A DNA stretch of 15,896 nt, taken from the NCBI GenBank assembly GCA_003022685.1, contig PXSV01000128.1:10608-26503 (forward strand), written 5' to 3'. The notes under the pieces were generated by a model. The model made no database searches, was not told the DNA's origin, and saw only the letters and a list, made by a program, of their open reading frames with translations. Made by a program: the position numbers and the translations under genes. The DNA is from Halobacteriales archaeon SW_9_67_24. Its GTDB lineage: Archaea; Halobacteriota; Halobacteria; Halobacteriales; Halococcaceae. Below are positions 6,936 through 14,061 of the stretch, in pieces (the stretch's first letter is position 1; each line of letters begins with the position of its first letter).

Positions 6936-7016
6936 ATAGGGTCGGTTGTACGTCCTTCCTGCATTTCGCCGACACGAGGTCGGCGAATACCGGTAAACGG
7001 TTACAACCGACCCTAT
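6936..7016. mobile_element. 81-bp MITE-like element with 15-bp perfect terminal inverted repeats
   Basis: The outer 15 bases, 6936-6950 (ATAGGGTCGGTTGTA), are the exact reverse complement of 7002-7016. The sequence interrupts a UspA remnant, which shows it was inserted. If the ends are set one base further in, the trinucleotide TGA flanks both sides (6934-6936 and 7016-7018), a possible 3-bp target duplication. The interior has a 9-bp stem-loop and no coding capacity. Small size, terminal inverted repeats and lack of a gene fit a non-autonomous MITE moved by a transposase elsewhere. I do not recognise the parent insertion-sequence family. Confidence 0.75.
6965..6987. repeat. Hairpin inside the MITE-like element
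   Basis: Arms 6965-6973 and 6979-6987 are perfectly complementary over 9 bp around the loop acgag. Together with the terminal repeats the element forms two nested palindromes. Confidence 0.8.
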
Positions 7017-7203
7017 GACGGCCGGAGCGTCGCGTACGCCGCCGAGAACGAACTCGATCTCGTCGTGAGGGGAACCCACGGTCACTCGGCGGTCGAACGC
7101 CGCCTCCTCGGGAGCGTCACTCAGCACGTCGCCGGAGCGGCCGCGGTTCCCATCGTGACGGTCAGCGCCCCCGCCGAAAACGTCGTCTGAACCGACGCAC
7201 TTA

Positions 7204-7236
7204 CTAGCTTGCCGGTGGCTGATTGATAACCGCTAG
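7204..7236. promoter_or_regulatory. Short inverted repeat upstream of the metal ATPase
   Basis: CTAGC at 7204-7208 is mirrored by GCTAG at 7232-7236, and an imperfect GCCGGTGGC...GCCACC pair overlaps it (7211-7219, 7249-7254). These lie about 30-65 bp upstream of the TATA-like box and could be a regulator site. The arms are short and the assignment is weak. Confidence 0.2.
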
Positions 7237-7264
7237 CACCAGGACCGGCCACCTTGGCAGTTAT

Positions 7265-7274
7265 TTTGATAAAA
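7265..7274 (+). promoter_or_regulatory. TATA-like box of the metal ATPase
   Basis: The A/T-rich run tttgataaaa within ttattttgataaaagta is centred 26 nt before the ATG at 7296. It is one of the clearest box A candidates in the window and supports leaderless initiation at that ATG. Confidence 0.6.
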
Positions 7275-7295
7275 GTACGGTTCGTAGGGTCGGCA

Positions 7296-9568
7296 ATGGA
7301 CTCCAGTGACGCTGATTCTCGTGTGCGGGGAAGGTCGAGAGCAGCGTCCGGAAACTGGACGGGATCGACGACCTCGATCCGCAGGCGACGACCGGGACAC
7401 TGACCGTCGCCTTCGACGACGAGCGGACATCGAGGGCGGCGATCGTCGAGCGGGTCGAGAAGGCGGGCTACGCCGTCACCGACACCGCAGGCCACGAAGC
7501 GGCCGGCGGAGGGACGGCCGAGACGCCCGATTCGAACGACAGTATCTGGACGAGTTCGCGTGCGCTCAAGACGTGGGTCAGCGGCGGGTTCCTCGCGCTT
7601 GGGCTCCTCCTCGAGTTCGTCCTCCCGGCGCAGAACGCCGGGGTCGGGACCGTCCTCGGGAGCGAACTCCTCGTCGCGGACGTGCTCTTCTCGATCGCCG
7701 TCGCCATCGGCGGCCAGGAGATCCTCCGCAACGGCTACTACTCCGCCCGAAATCTCAATCTCGACATCGACTTCCTGATGTCGGTCGCCATTCTCGGCGC
7801 GCTGGTCGCGAGCCTCGCGTTCGGCGAGGCGCTCTACTTCGAGGCTGCCACGCTCGCGGTCCTGTTTAGCGTCGCCGAGCTGCTCGAACGCGCCTCGATG
7901 GACCAGGCCCGGGACTCGCTCCAGGAACTCATGGACCTCTCGCCGAACGAGGCGACCGTCAAACGCGAGGGTGACGAAGAAGACGAGGGAGGCGAGGAGA
8001 CGATGCCGGTCGAGGAGGTGTCGGTCGGCGACATCGTGGTCGTGCGGCCGGGCGAGAAGATCCCGATGGACGGCGACGTCCTCGACGGCGAGAGCGCGGT
8101 CAACCAGGCCCCGATCACCGGCGAGAGCGTTCCAGTGGACAAGACCGCCGGTGACGAGGTGTACGCCGGCACGATCAACGAGGAGGGGTACCTCGAGATC
8201 CAGGTCACGTCGGCAGCCGCGGACAACACCCTCTCGCGGATCGTCGAGATGGTCGAGGACGCCCAGTCGAACAAGACCGAGCGCGAGCAGTTCGTCGAGC
8301 GCTTCTCGGCGTGGTACACGCCCGTCGTCGTCGCCTTTGCCGTCCTCGTCACCCTGGGGAGCCCGCTCGTGCTTGGAACCGCGTGGTCGACCGCGGTCGT
8401 CTACGGGTTGACGCTGCTGGTCCTTTCGTGTCCGTGCGCGTTCGTGATCTCGACGCCCGTCTCGGTCGTCTCGGGGATCACGAGCGCCGCGGACAACGGC
8501 GTGCTCATCAAGGGCGGCGACCGCCTCGAAGCGATGGGCGCGGTCGACGTCGTCGCGTTCGACAAAACTGGGACGCTCACGAAGGGCGAACTCACCGTGA
8601 CCGACGTCGTTCCGCTCCACGGCAACACCGAGGAGGACGTCCTCCGGTGTGCGCGGGGCCTCGAAGCGCGCAGCGAGCACCCGATCGGCGAGGCGATCGT
8701 CGCCGAGGCCGGGGGCGCGGGCGTCGCCGAGCGCGAGATCGACGAGTTCGAGGCCATCACGGGCAAGGGCGTGCAGGCCGAGCTCGACGGCACGCCCCAC
8801 TTTGCGGGGAAGCCTGGCCTGTTCGACGACCTCGGGTTCGACCTCTCGCACGTCCACGCCACGACGGATGGCGGTGTCGTCACGCGGACCGCTCAGCGAC
8901 TCTGCGATCGGAACAACTGCCTCGACCTGCTGGAAGAGACGGTGCCTGACCTCCAGGCCGAGGGCAAGACCGTCGTGCTCGTCGGAACCGAGAACGAGAT
9001 CGAGGGCGTCGTCGCCGTCGCGGACGAGGGGCGCCCCGCGGCGAAAGAGACGGTCGCCCGACTGCAGGAGCTCGGCGTCGAGCGCACGGTGATGCTCACG
9101 GGCGACAACGACCGCACCGCGCGCGCGATCGCCGACGAAGTCGGGGTCGACGAGCACCGCGCGGAGCTCCTGCCGGACGAGAAGGTCGCGGCGGTCGAGG
9201 ACCTAGAGGAGTCGGGCGCGGTGGCGATGGTCGGCGACGGGATCAACGACGCACCGGCGCTCGCGACCGTGACGGTGGGGGTCGCGATGGGGGCTGCCGG
9301 CACCGACACGGCGCTCGAAACCGCGGACATCGCGTTGATGGGCGACGACCTCACGAAACTTCCCTATCTCTACGACCTCGCGAACGATGCAAACGGCGTC
9401 ATCCGGCAGAACGTCTGGGCGAGCCTCGCGGTAAAGGCCGGCCTCGCGATCGCGGTCCCGTTCGGCTACGTCCCGATCTGGCTCGCTGTTCTCGCGGGCG
9501 ACGCCGGGATGACCGTCGGCGTGACCGGGAATGCGATGCGGCTTTCCCGGATCGAACCCGACCGATGA
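7296..9568 (+). CDS. zntA: Zn/Cd/Pb-type P1B ATPase, 5' end frameshifted
   Basis: Exports divalent soft metals across the membrane using ATP. In order: a heavy-metal-associated domain (CAGKVESSVRKLDG from 7322), a Gly/Ala linker, eight predicted membrane segments, ITGESVPV (actuator), SCPCAF with the metal-binding CPC (8429-8437), DKTGTLT with the phosphorylated Asp (8561), HPIGEAI (ATP binding) and GDGINDAPAL. An N-x7-K in the seventh membrane segment (NVWASLAVK) and DxG in the eighth (DAGMT) are the P1B-2 signature for Zn, Cd or Pb. The well-placed ATG at 7296 is in a different frame from the main frame, which opens after a TGA just upstream of 7316 and has no ATG, GTG or TTG until the GTG at 7682. 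Starting at 7682 would lose the metal-binding domain and the first membrane segment. The first Cys of the usual CxxC is missing, so I infer a small deletion near 7312-7321. The rest of the enzyme is intact. Confidence 0.85.
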
Positions 9569-9629
9569 GAGTCCGCGGAGTGCTCGACGGGACGCACGAT
9601 GCCCGTCTCGGGACGGGAGCGGACACAAC

Positions 9630-9636
9630 ATCTAAG
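9630..9636 (+). promoter_or_regulatory. TATA-like box of the metalloregulator gene
   Basis: The sequence atctaag is centred about 27 nt before the ATG at 9660. This gives the regulator its own promoter in the 91-bp gap after the ATPase. Confidence 0.4.
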
Positions 9637-9645
9637 CGCTAGACG

Positions 9646-9658
9646 CTACTAATAGTGG
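9646..9658. promoter_or_regulatory. Possible operator before the metalloregulator
   Basis: ACTA and TAGT (9648-9651, 9653-9656) are mirrored around one central A, with weaker flanking pairs out to 9646 and 9658. The site lies between the TATA-like box and the start codon, where a bound repressor would block transcription. It would fit autoregulation, but the arms are short. Confidence 0.25.
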
Positions 9659-9659
9659 T

Positions 9660-10358
9660 ATGTCGAGCGCGAAGGCCGAGGACTACATCAAGGCGGTCTA
9701 CCAGCTCGGCGACGGCGACGAGCCGGTCGCGCCCTCGACGATCGCCGAGGCGCTCGGCGTGACGACCCCGACCGTGACCGCGACGATGAAGCGCCTCGCC
9801 GACCAGGGCCTCGTCGAGCGCGAGGAGTACAAGGGTTCGCACCTCACCGAGGAGGGCGAACTCCTCGCCATCGAGACGATCCGGCACCACCGCCTGCTCG
9901 AACTGTTCCTCACCGAGCAGTTGAACTACGACTGGACCGAGGTCCACGACGAGGCCGACCGGCTCGAACACCACATCAGCGAGCGCCTCGAAACCGAGCT
10001 CGCCGCCGCGCTTGACGAGCCGACGGCCGACCCGCACGGCTCGCCGATCCCGACCGCCGATCTCGCCACACCGGAGGACGATCACGCGCCGCTTCACGAA
10101 TACGACGAGGGCGACGCCGTGATCGTCGCCGAGGTGGCCGACCGCGACGCCGCGGTGCTCGAGTACCTCGCCGACGCCGGCATCACGCCAGGTACCCGGA
10201 TCGAGATAACTGAGATCGCCCCGTTCGGGATGGTCACCGTCACCATTGGCGAAAACGGCGACGAAGCGATCTCGCTTCCCGAGGACACCGCGGCGACCGT
10301 TCGCGTCCAGGAAGCCTCGCCCGACCAGCCCGACAACGGCGACGTCCTCGTCGGCTGA
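9660..10358 (+). CDS. DtxR/MntR-family metal-dependent regulator
   Basis: A 232-residue transcription factor that would bind DNA as a dimer when loaded with Mn(II) or Fe(II). Residues 1-65 form a winged helix-turn-helix (PSTIAEALGVTTPTVTATMKRLADQGLV, then EREEYKGSHLTEEG). The dimer and metal domain follows, with IRHHRLLELFL (residues 74-84) and DRLEHHIS (100-107). A C-terminal FeoA/SH3-like domain (about 148-222, PGTRIEITEIAPFGMVTV) ends the protein, so this is the long DtxR type. By-eye alignment from memory places Asp8, His77, Asp100, Glu103 and His104 at MntR metal-ligand positions; the Cys of DtxR/IdeR is absent, which favours manganese sensing. The start is set by the conserved AEDYIKAVYQL. 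It follows the metal ATPase on the same strand after 91 bp and may control metal transport genes; the target is not shown. Confidence 0.92.
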   Translation: MSSAKAEDYIKAVYQLGDGDEPVAPSTIAEALGVTTPTVTATMKRLADQGLVEREEYKGSHLTEEGELLAIETIRHHRLLELFLTEQLNYDWTEVHDEADRLEHHISERLETELAAALDEPTADPHGSPIPTADLATPEDDHAPLHEYDEGDAVIVAEVADRDAAVLEYLADAGITPGTRIEITEIAPFGMVTVTIGENGDEAISLPEDTAATVRVQEASPDQPDNGDVLVG

Positions 10359-10376
10359 TCGGCACGATCGCTCGAC

Positions 10377-10472
10377 TCACAGTCGTTTCTCGAAGCGGAC
10401 CAGCTCCGTGCCGACTTCCGGATACCGCCCCCGATTCGTACGCTTTTCGATCGACCGCCTGCCGTTCGGCAG
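10377..10472 (-). pseudogene. Possible C-terminal remnant of an acetyltransferase-like gene
   Basis: On the minus strand, a short frame ends at a TGA (10377-10379) and encodes GRYPEVGTELVRFEKRL, which resembles the last strand of haloarchaeal GNAT acetyltransferases. A second frame just upstream (about 10420-10470) gives TAERQAVDRKAYESG, which could be the preceding helix, so joining them needs one frameshift. No start and no body of a gene are present; the dehydrogenase stop lies immediately upstream at 10473. This is weak evidence for a relic. Confidence 0.3.
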
Positions 10473-11333
10473 TCAGTCGTAGTCGTAGAACCCACGCCCC
10501 GTCTTCTTCCCGAGATCCCCCGCCTCGACCTTGCGTTTCAGGAGATACGCCGGCGTGTAGCGATCGCCAAGCTCGTCGTGAAGCGTTTCGGTGGCGTCGA
10601 GACAGATGTCGAGACCGATGTGATCGGCGAGTTCGAGGGGCCCCATCGGCACGTTCGTCCCGAGTTTCATCCCGCGGTCGATGTCCTCCTTCGTCGCGAC
10701 GCCCTCGTCATAGGCCCTGATGCCTTCGTTGATCCACGGCATCAGGATGCGGTTCGAGACGAAGCCCGGCTTATCGTCGGACTCCCATGTCTCCTTGCCC
10801 AGTTCTTCGGCGAACTCGTGGGCGAGCGCAACCGTCTCCTCCCCCGTGCGCTCGCCGACGACGATCTCGACGCCGTCCATCACCGGCACGGGGTTCATGA
10901 AGTGGATGCCGACGACGAGTTCCGGCCGCTGGGTCGCGCTTGCGATCGACGTGACCGAGAGCGTGCTAGTATTGGTTGCGAGCACCACTTCATCGGGGAG
11001 CGTCTCGTCGAGGTCGGCGAAGACCTCCTGTTTGATCTCCGTTTCCTCGACCGCGGCCTCGATCACGAGATCACGGTCTTCGAGGGCGTCGAGATCGGTG
11101 GTGCCCGTGATGCGTTCGCGGGTCGCCGTCGCCTCGTCGTCGGCGAGGGTCCCGCTGTCGACGAGCCGATCGAGACTGCTATCGATCGCGTCGAACCCGC
11201 GCTCGACGAACTCCTCGTCGATGTCGCGCATTAGCACGTCGTATCCGGCGGTGGCGGCGACCTGGGCGATGCCGTTGCCCATCGTCCCCGCGCCGACGAC
11301 GCCCACCCGCTCGATCGAATCGAGTTCGCGCAT
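10473..11333 (-). CDS. hbd: 3-Hydroxyacyl-CoA dehydrogenase (3-hydroxybutyryl-CoA type)
   Basis: Oxidises (S)-3-hydroxyacyl-CoA to 3-oxoacyl-CoA with NAD(P), in fatty-acid beta-oxidation or the reverse acetoacetyl-CoA reduction; cytoplasmic. The 286-residue length matches the stand-alone single-domain enzyme, not the large fusion protein. The Rossmann NAD site is GAGTMG at residues 14-19, followed by a DxD end of strand two (MRDIDEE). LATNTSTLSVT, then HFMNPVPVMDGVEIV with the catalytic His, come next. GFVSNRILMPWINEG and GPLELADHIGLD begin the helical C-terminal domain, and the protein ends with GKKTGRGFYDYD. The ATG at 11333 is chosen because a TATA-like box sits 27 nt before it and because the upstream extension lacks similarity. 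No beta-oxidation partner is adjacent. Confidence 0.94.
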   Translation of the reverse strand: MRELDSIERVGVVGAGTMGNGIAQVAATAGYDVLMRDIDEEFVERGFDAIDSSLDRLVDSGTLADDEATATRERITGTTDLDALEDRDLVIEAAVEETEIKQEVFADLDETLPDEVVLATNTSTLSVTSIASATQRPELVVGIHFMNPVPVMDGVEIVVGERTGEETVALAHEFAEELGKETWESDDKPGFVSNRILMPWINEGIRAYDEGVATKEDIDRGMKLGTNVPMGPLELADHIGLDICLDATETLHDELGDRYTPAYLLKRKVEAGDLGKKTGRGFYDYD

Positions 11334-11356
11334 ACGTCCGATCCGAGTGGATCGTT

Positions 11357-11363
11357 GGTAAGC
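11357..11363 (-). promoter_or_regulatory. TATA-like box of the hydroxyacyl-CoA dehydrogenase gene
   Basis: On the minus strand this reads gcttacc, centred 27 nt before the ATG at 11333, fitting a leaderless transcript. The rest of the 215-bp divergent gap to 11548 shows no other clear signal. Confidence 0.4.
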
Positions 11364-11548
11364 CTGCTGGACCACCCGATACCGTCCCCCGCCGACGGAA
11401 GCCAAGCGACGGATCACCCCCTCGAAACCAGGCGACGGCTGCCGAATCGACGCACTGGAGGCGAACGATGGGGGTTTTGGTCACCGAACAAAAATGATCG
11501 GGGCACAAGACATATGCCGGCTGGGTCGTCCATGTGTAGTAAAACCAA

Positions 11549-11974
11549 ATGACGAACAGGACAGTACTCATGAGCGCCGGTTTGATCGTCGTGGGGCTAC
11601 TGCTGGCTGGCTACGGCGTCGCCGGGGGTCTCGGATCCTCACAATGCGGAACCTTCATCGATGTCGACCGCGCCGAGGGTGGGAGCGACCTGTCACGAAC
11701 GCAGTTCGGTGAGTTGACCGAACGAGAACAGCAGTTCTTCGAGACGGCGCTCGACACCGATGGGTTAGCGCGCGTGCCGACGAACGAACCCCTTCCGTCG
11801 GCGTTCGAGCGGCCGACGATCGTCATTTATCAGGGTGAACGGTATCTGGCCGGGGCCGTCTCCAACGACGGCTGTGCATCGCCGATAGACGACATCGAGG
11901 GCGTTCCTACTGCGGGAGGGTCGCTGCTCCTGATTGCGGGAATCTACGGCACCGTTCGAAACCGATTCGGCTGA
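11549..11974 (+). CDS. Small haloarchaeal membrane protein of unknown function
   Basis: A 141-residue protein I do not recognise. A hydrophobic segment at about residues 6-28 (VLMSAGLIVVGLLLAGYGVAG) is a membrane anchor or uncleaved signal. An acidic, soluble middle of about 90 residues follows, with a hydrophobic second segment near residues 122-136 (GGSLLLIAGIYGTV) and a short basic end. Two cysteines in the middle region, Cys33 and Cys109, could form a disulfide if this part faces outside. That layout predicts an extracellular loop held by two membrane helices. The start could also be the in-frame ATG at 11570, which removes seven residues; a possible TATA-like run (tagtaaaacc, 11537-11546) is better spaced for that start. 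It converges with the synthase gene downstream. Confidence is in the gene, not in a function. Confidence 0.7.
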   Translation: MTNRTVLMSAGLIVVGLLLAGYGVAGGLGSSQCGTFIDVDRAEGGSDLSRTQFGELTEREQQFFETALDTDGLARVPTNEPLPSAFERPTIVIYQGERYLAGAVSNDGCASPIDDIEGVPTAGGSLLLIAGIYGTVRNRFG

Positions 11975-12071
11975 AGACGATCAAACGGAGAACAACTGCC
12001 TGAAGGCCGTCGCGTCCGCTGTCCTCTCCATTCGGCACCGCGACGCGAAACGGGGGTGGCCGAACTGCACG

Positions 12072-13577
12072 CTACGCGGCGTGGAGCCGGTCGAGCGCCT
12101 CGACCATCGCTTCGACGCTCGCACGGGTGATGTCGGCGTCGCTCGCCGCGACCGACACTGACTGTGCGTCGCGGCTCATCTCGACCTCGACGGTGACGAC
12201 CGCATCGGTCCCGCCGGTGATCGCGTCGACGTGATAGGCGTCGAGCGTCGCGTCGCCGCCAGGCCCGAGCGCCTCGCGGACGGCCCCCACCGCGGCGTCG
12301 ACCGGCCCGCTGCCGGTGCCGCTCGCGGTGCGCTCCTCGCCGTTCACCCGGAGTCGGACGCTCGCGGTCGGCGTCCCGCTGCCGCTCGCGGCGGTGAGAT
12401 CGAGCAGTTCGACCCGACGCTCGCGCTCGCGGCCCTGGACCGTCTCGGCGATCGCGAGCACGTCGGCGTCGGTCACGCGCTTGCCCTCGCCGAGATCAGT
12501 GACCCGATCGGTGATGTCGGCGAGTTCGCCGTCGGTCACCGCCACGTCGTGTTCTTCGAGCGCTGCCGCGACGCCCGCGCGGCCGGCATGTTTGCCGAGG
12601 GCGAGCCGGCGCTCCCGGCCCACCGTTTCGGGGGGATAGGGCTCGTACATCGCCTCGTCCTTCAGCGTGCCGTCGGTGTGAATGCCCGACTCGTGGGTGA
12701 ACGCGTTCTCGCCGACCACCGCCTTGTTGGGCGCAAGTGCGATCCCCGTCGCGTCGGCGACAGTGCGGGCGAGATCGTACAGTAGGGTGGTGTCGACGGT
12801 CTCGATCCCGTAGCCATGCGCGAGCGCGATTGCGACCTCCTCGATGGCGACGTTGCCCGCCCGCTCGCCGACGCCGTTCACGGTCGCGTGGACGAGGTCC
12901 GCGCCGGCCGCCACGCTCGCGAGCGCGTTCGTCACCCCCAGGCCGAGATCGTCGTGGGTGTGGGTGCTCGTCGGGCCGCACTCGGCGAGCGTCGAGACCA
13001 CCTCGACCGTGCGCTCGGGCGTCGCGTGCCCGACGGTGTCACAGTAACACACCCGGTCCGCGCCGGCGTCGAACCCCGCGCGGGCGAGCCGCGAGAGGAA
13101 GTCGATGTCGGCGCGGCTCCCGTCCTCGCCGAGGAGTTCGACCCAAAGTCCGTGATCGCGGGCATACTCGACGAGCTCGACCGCGTCCGCGAGCACGTCC
13201 TCGCGGGTCGAGCCGACCTTCCCCTCGATGTGGCGGTCGCTCGCGGGCACGACGAGGTTGATCCCGTCGACGTCACAGTCGAGCGCGAGATCGACGTCGC
13301 GGCGGACCCCGCGACAGAAACTCGTCACCCTGGCGTCGAGGTTCTCCTGAGTGACCCGCGAGATCGACTCGCGCTCGGCCGCGCCGGTGCAGGCGCTGCC
13401 GGCCTCAACGGTCGACACGCCGGCCCGATCGAGCTGTCGCGCGATGTCGATCTTCTCGTCGGGCGCGAGCGACACCCCTGGAGCCTGTTCGCCGTCGCGA
13501 AGCGTGGTATCGAGAAACTGTACGTCAGCGTCGGACAGCGGAGTGGTTTCGGGGAGGCCCCCGAATAAATCGGTCAC
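12072..13577 (-). CDS. cimA: Citramalate/2-isopropylmalate synthase family
   Basis: Condenses acetyl-CoA with a 2-oxo acid: pyruvate for citramalate (isoleucine), or 2-oxoisovalerate for 2-isopropylmalate (leucine). The 501-residue protein has the TIM-barrel signature LDTTLRDGEQAPGVSL, the metal-binding HTHDDLGLGVTNALA and NGVGERAGNVAIEEV, then HESGIHTDG and GKHAGRAGV. The C-terminal LeuA-type allosteric domain runs from about residue 375. Citramalate synthase is my best guess from resemblance to haloarchaeal annotations; isopropylmalate synthase is the alternative. The start is the GTG at 13577, which leads directly into MTDLFGGLPE. An ATG seven bases upstream (13584) is out of frame. A TATA-like box lies at 13616-13623, about 42 nt before the GTG, leaving a short leader. 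It stands apart from other amino-acid genes. Confidence 0.92.
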   Translation of the reverse strand: MTDLFGGLPETTPLSDADVQFLDTTLRDGEQAPGVSLAPDEKIDIARQLDRAGVSTVEAGSACTGAAERESISRVTQENLDARVTSFCRGVRRDVDLALDCDVDGINLVVPASDRHIEGKVGSTREDVLADAVELVEYARDHGLWVELLGEDGSRADIDFLSRLARAGFDAGADRVCYCDTVGHATPERTVEVVSTLAECGPTSTHTHDDLGLGVTNALASVAAGADLVHATVNGVGERAGNVAIEEVAIALAHGYGIETVDTTLLYDLARTVADATGIALAPNKAVVGENAFTHESGIHTDGTLKDEAMYEPYPPETVGRERRLALGKHAGRAGVAAALEEHDVAVTDGELADITDRVTDLGEGKRVTDADVLAIAETVQGRERERRVELLDLTAASGSGTPTASVRLRVNGEERTASGTGSGPVDAAVGAVREALGPGGDATLDAYHVDAITGGTDAVVTVEVEMSRDAQSVSVAASDADITRASVEAMVEALDRLHAA

Positions 13578-13615
13578 TGGTCATGATAGCCACTCGCATC
13601 GCCGCGCGGCAGGCT

Positions 13616-13623
13616 CTTAAAAG
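13616..13623 (-). promoter_or_regulatory. TATA-like box of the synthase gene
   Basis: On the minus strand this reads cttttaag, the only A/T-rich patch in the 92-bp gap between the toxin remnant and the synthase. Transcription would start near 13593, giving a leader of about 16 nt before the GTG. Confidence 0.45.
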
Positions 13624-13669
13624 GGTGCTTTCCGACAGATGTTGCTGTCCGGTCCGTTGCCCGTCCCAC

Positions 13670-14061
13670 TCAGACGAAATCGATGTCGAGGGCCTGCGCG
13701 ATGCCGTCGACGTCGAAGTCCGCATCGGCCACGACGAGCCGCTCGTCGAGGCTCTTCGCTGCCCCGGCGACGAACGCGTCGCGTGCGGCGAGCGGTTCGC
13801 CCGTCTCCTGGAGCGAGGCCTGGAGTTCGGCGGCTGCGCGCGCGATCGCCGGCGTTTCGTCCACGACGGTCAGCCACCCAAGAGCACCGTCAACGGCATC
13901 GAAGTCGGTCGGTCCCGATTTGAACACCTCTCCTTGATAGACTCCGAGCAGCACCAACGGCGGAGCGATCGCCCGCTCGTCGAAACGATCCACGACGTAA
14001 TCCACGGCGTCGTCGATCTGTCGAGGTAGTCGACGAGAACGCTGCTGTCGTACAGCGTCAT
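13670..14061 (-). pseudogene. vapC: VapC-type PIN toxin, frameshifted
   Basis: VapC toxins are PIN-domain ribonucleases that cut RNA to stop growth. The coding sequence is split. From the ATG at 14061 the first frame gives MTLYDSSVLVDYLD, the first PIN strand with its catalytic Asp5. From about 14018 a second frame continues DDAVDYVVDRFDERAIAPPLVLLGVYQGEVF, with the PIN Glu, then LAARDAFVAGAA and VVADADFDV, carrying the remaining acidic residues, to the stop at 13670. Restoring one base near 14020 would join them into about 130 residues. The start overlaps the antitoxin stop by 4 nt (ATGA), typical translational coupling. With the frameshift the antitoxin is left without a working partner unless the sequence is wrong or the frame is corrected by slippage. 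Confidence 0.82.

Larger units (their letters stand above)
6847..7190 (+). pseudogene. Universal stress protein (UspA) remnant
   Basis: Two pieces of a UspA-family reading frame flank an inserted element. The left piece (6847-6933) encodes ALREAESAAADAGVELVTD, the helix and strand in the second half of the UspA fold. The right piece (from 7014) encodes RSVAYAAENELDLVVRGTHG followed by VERRLLGSVTQHVAGAA and VPIVTV, which is the classic GxxGx9GS(V/T) ATP-binding tail, and it ends at the TGA at 7188-7190. The N-terminal half is absent, with a TAG in frame at 6820, so this is a decayed 3' fragment. The pieces do not rejoin in frame if the 81-bp element plus one TGA copy is simply removed, so at least one further indel is needed. 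It lies just upstream of the metal ATPase promoter. Confidence 0.85.

Noticed and set aside
6936..7016. Attachment site of an integrated element
   Set aside because: There is no integrase or second att copy in the window, and the nearby tRNA-Gln is intact without a repeated 3' end; the inverted termini fit a MITE better.
7306..7869. Plus-strand open frame starting at 7306 as the ATPase start
   Set aside because: Its translation is Arg-rich and unrelated; the metal-binding domain and first membrane helices are in the neighbouring frame.
7121..9157. 678-codon minus-strand open frame opposite the metal ATPase
   Set aside because: It is antisense to all ATPase signature motifs, so it is a shadow frame despite its length and Asp/Glu content.
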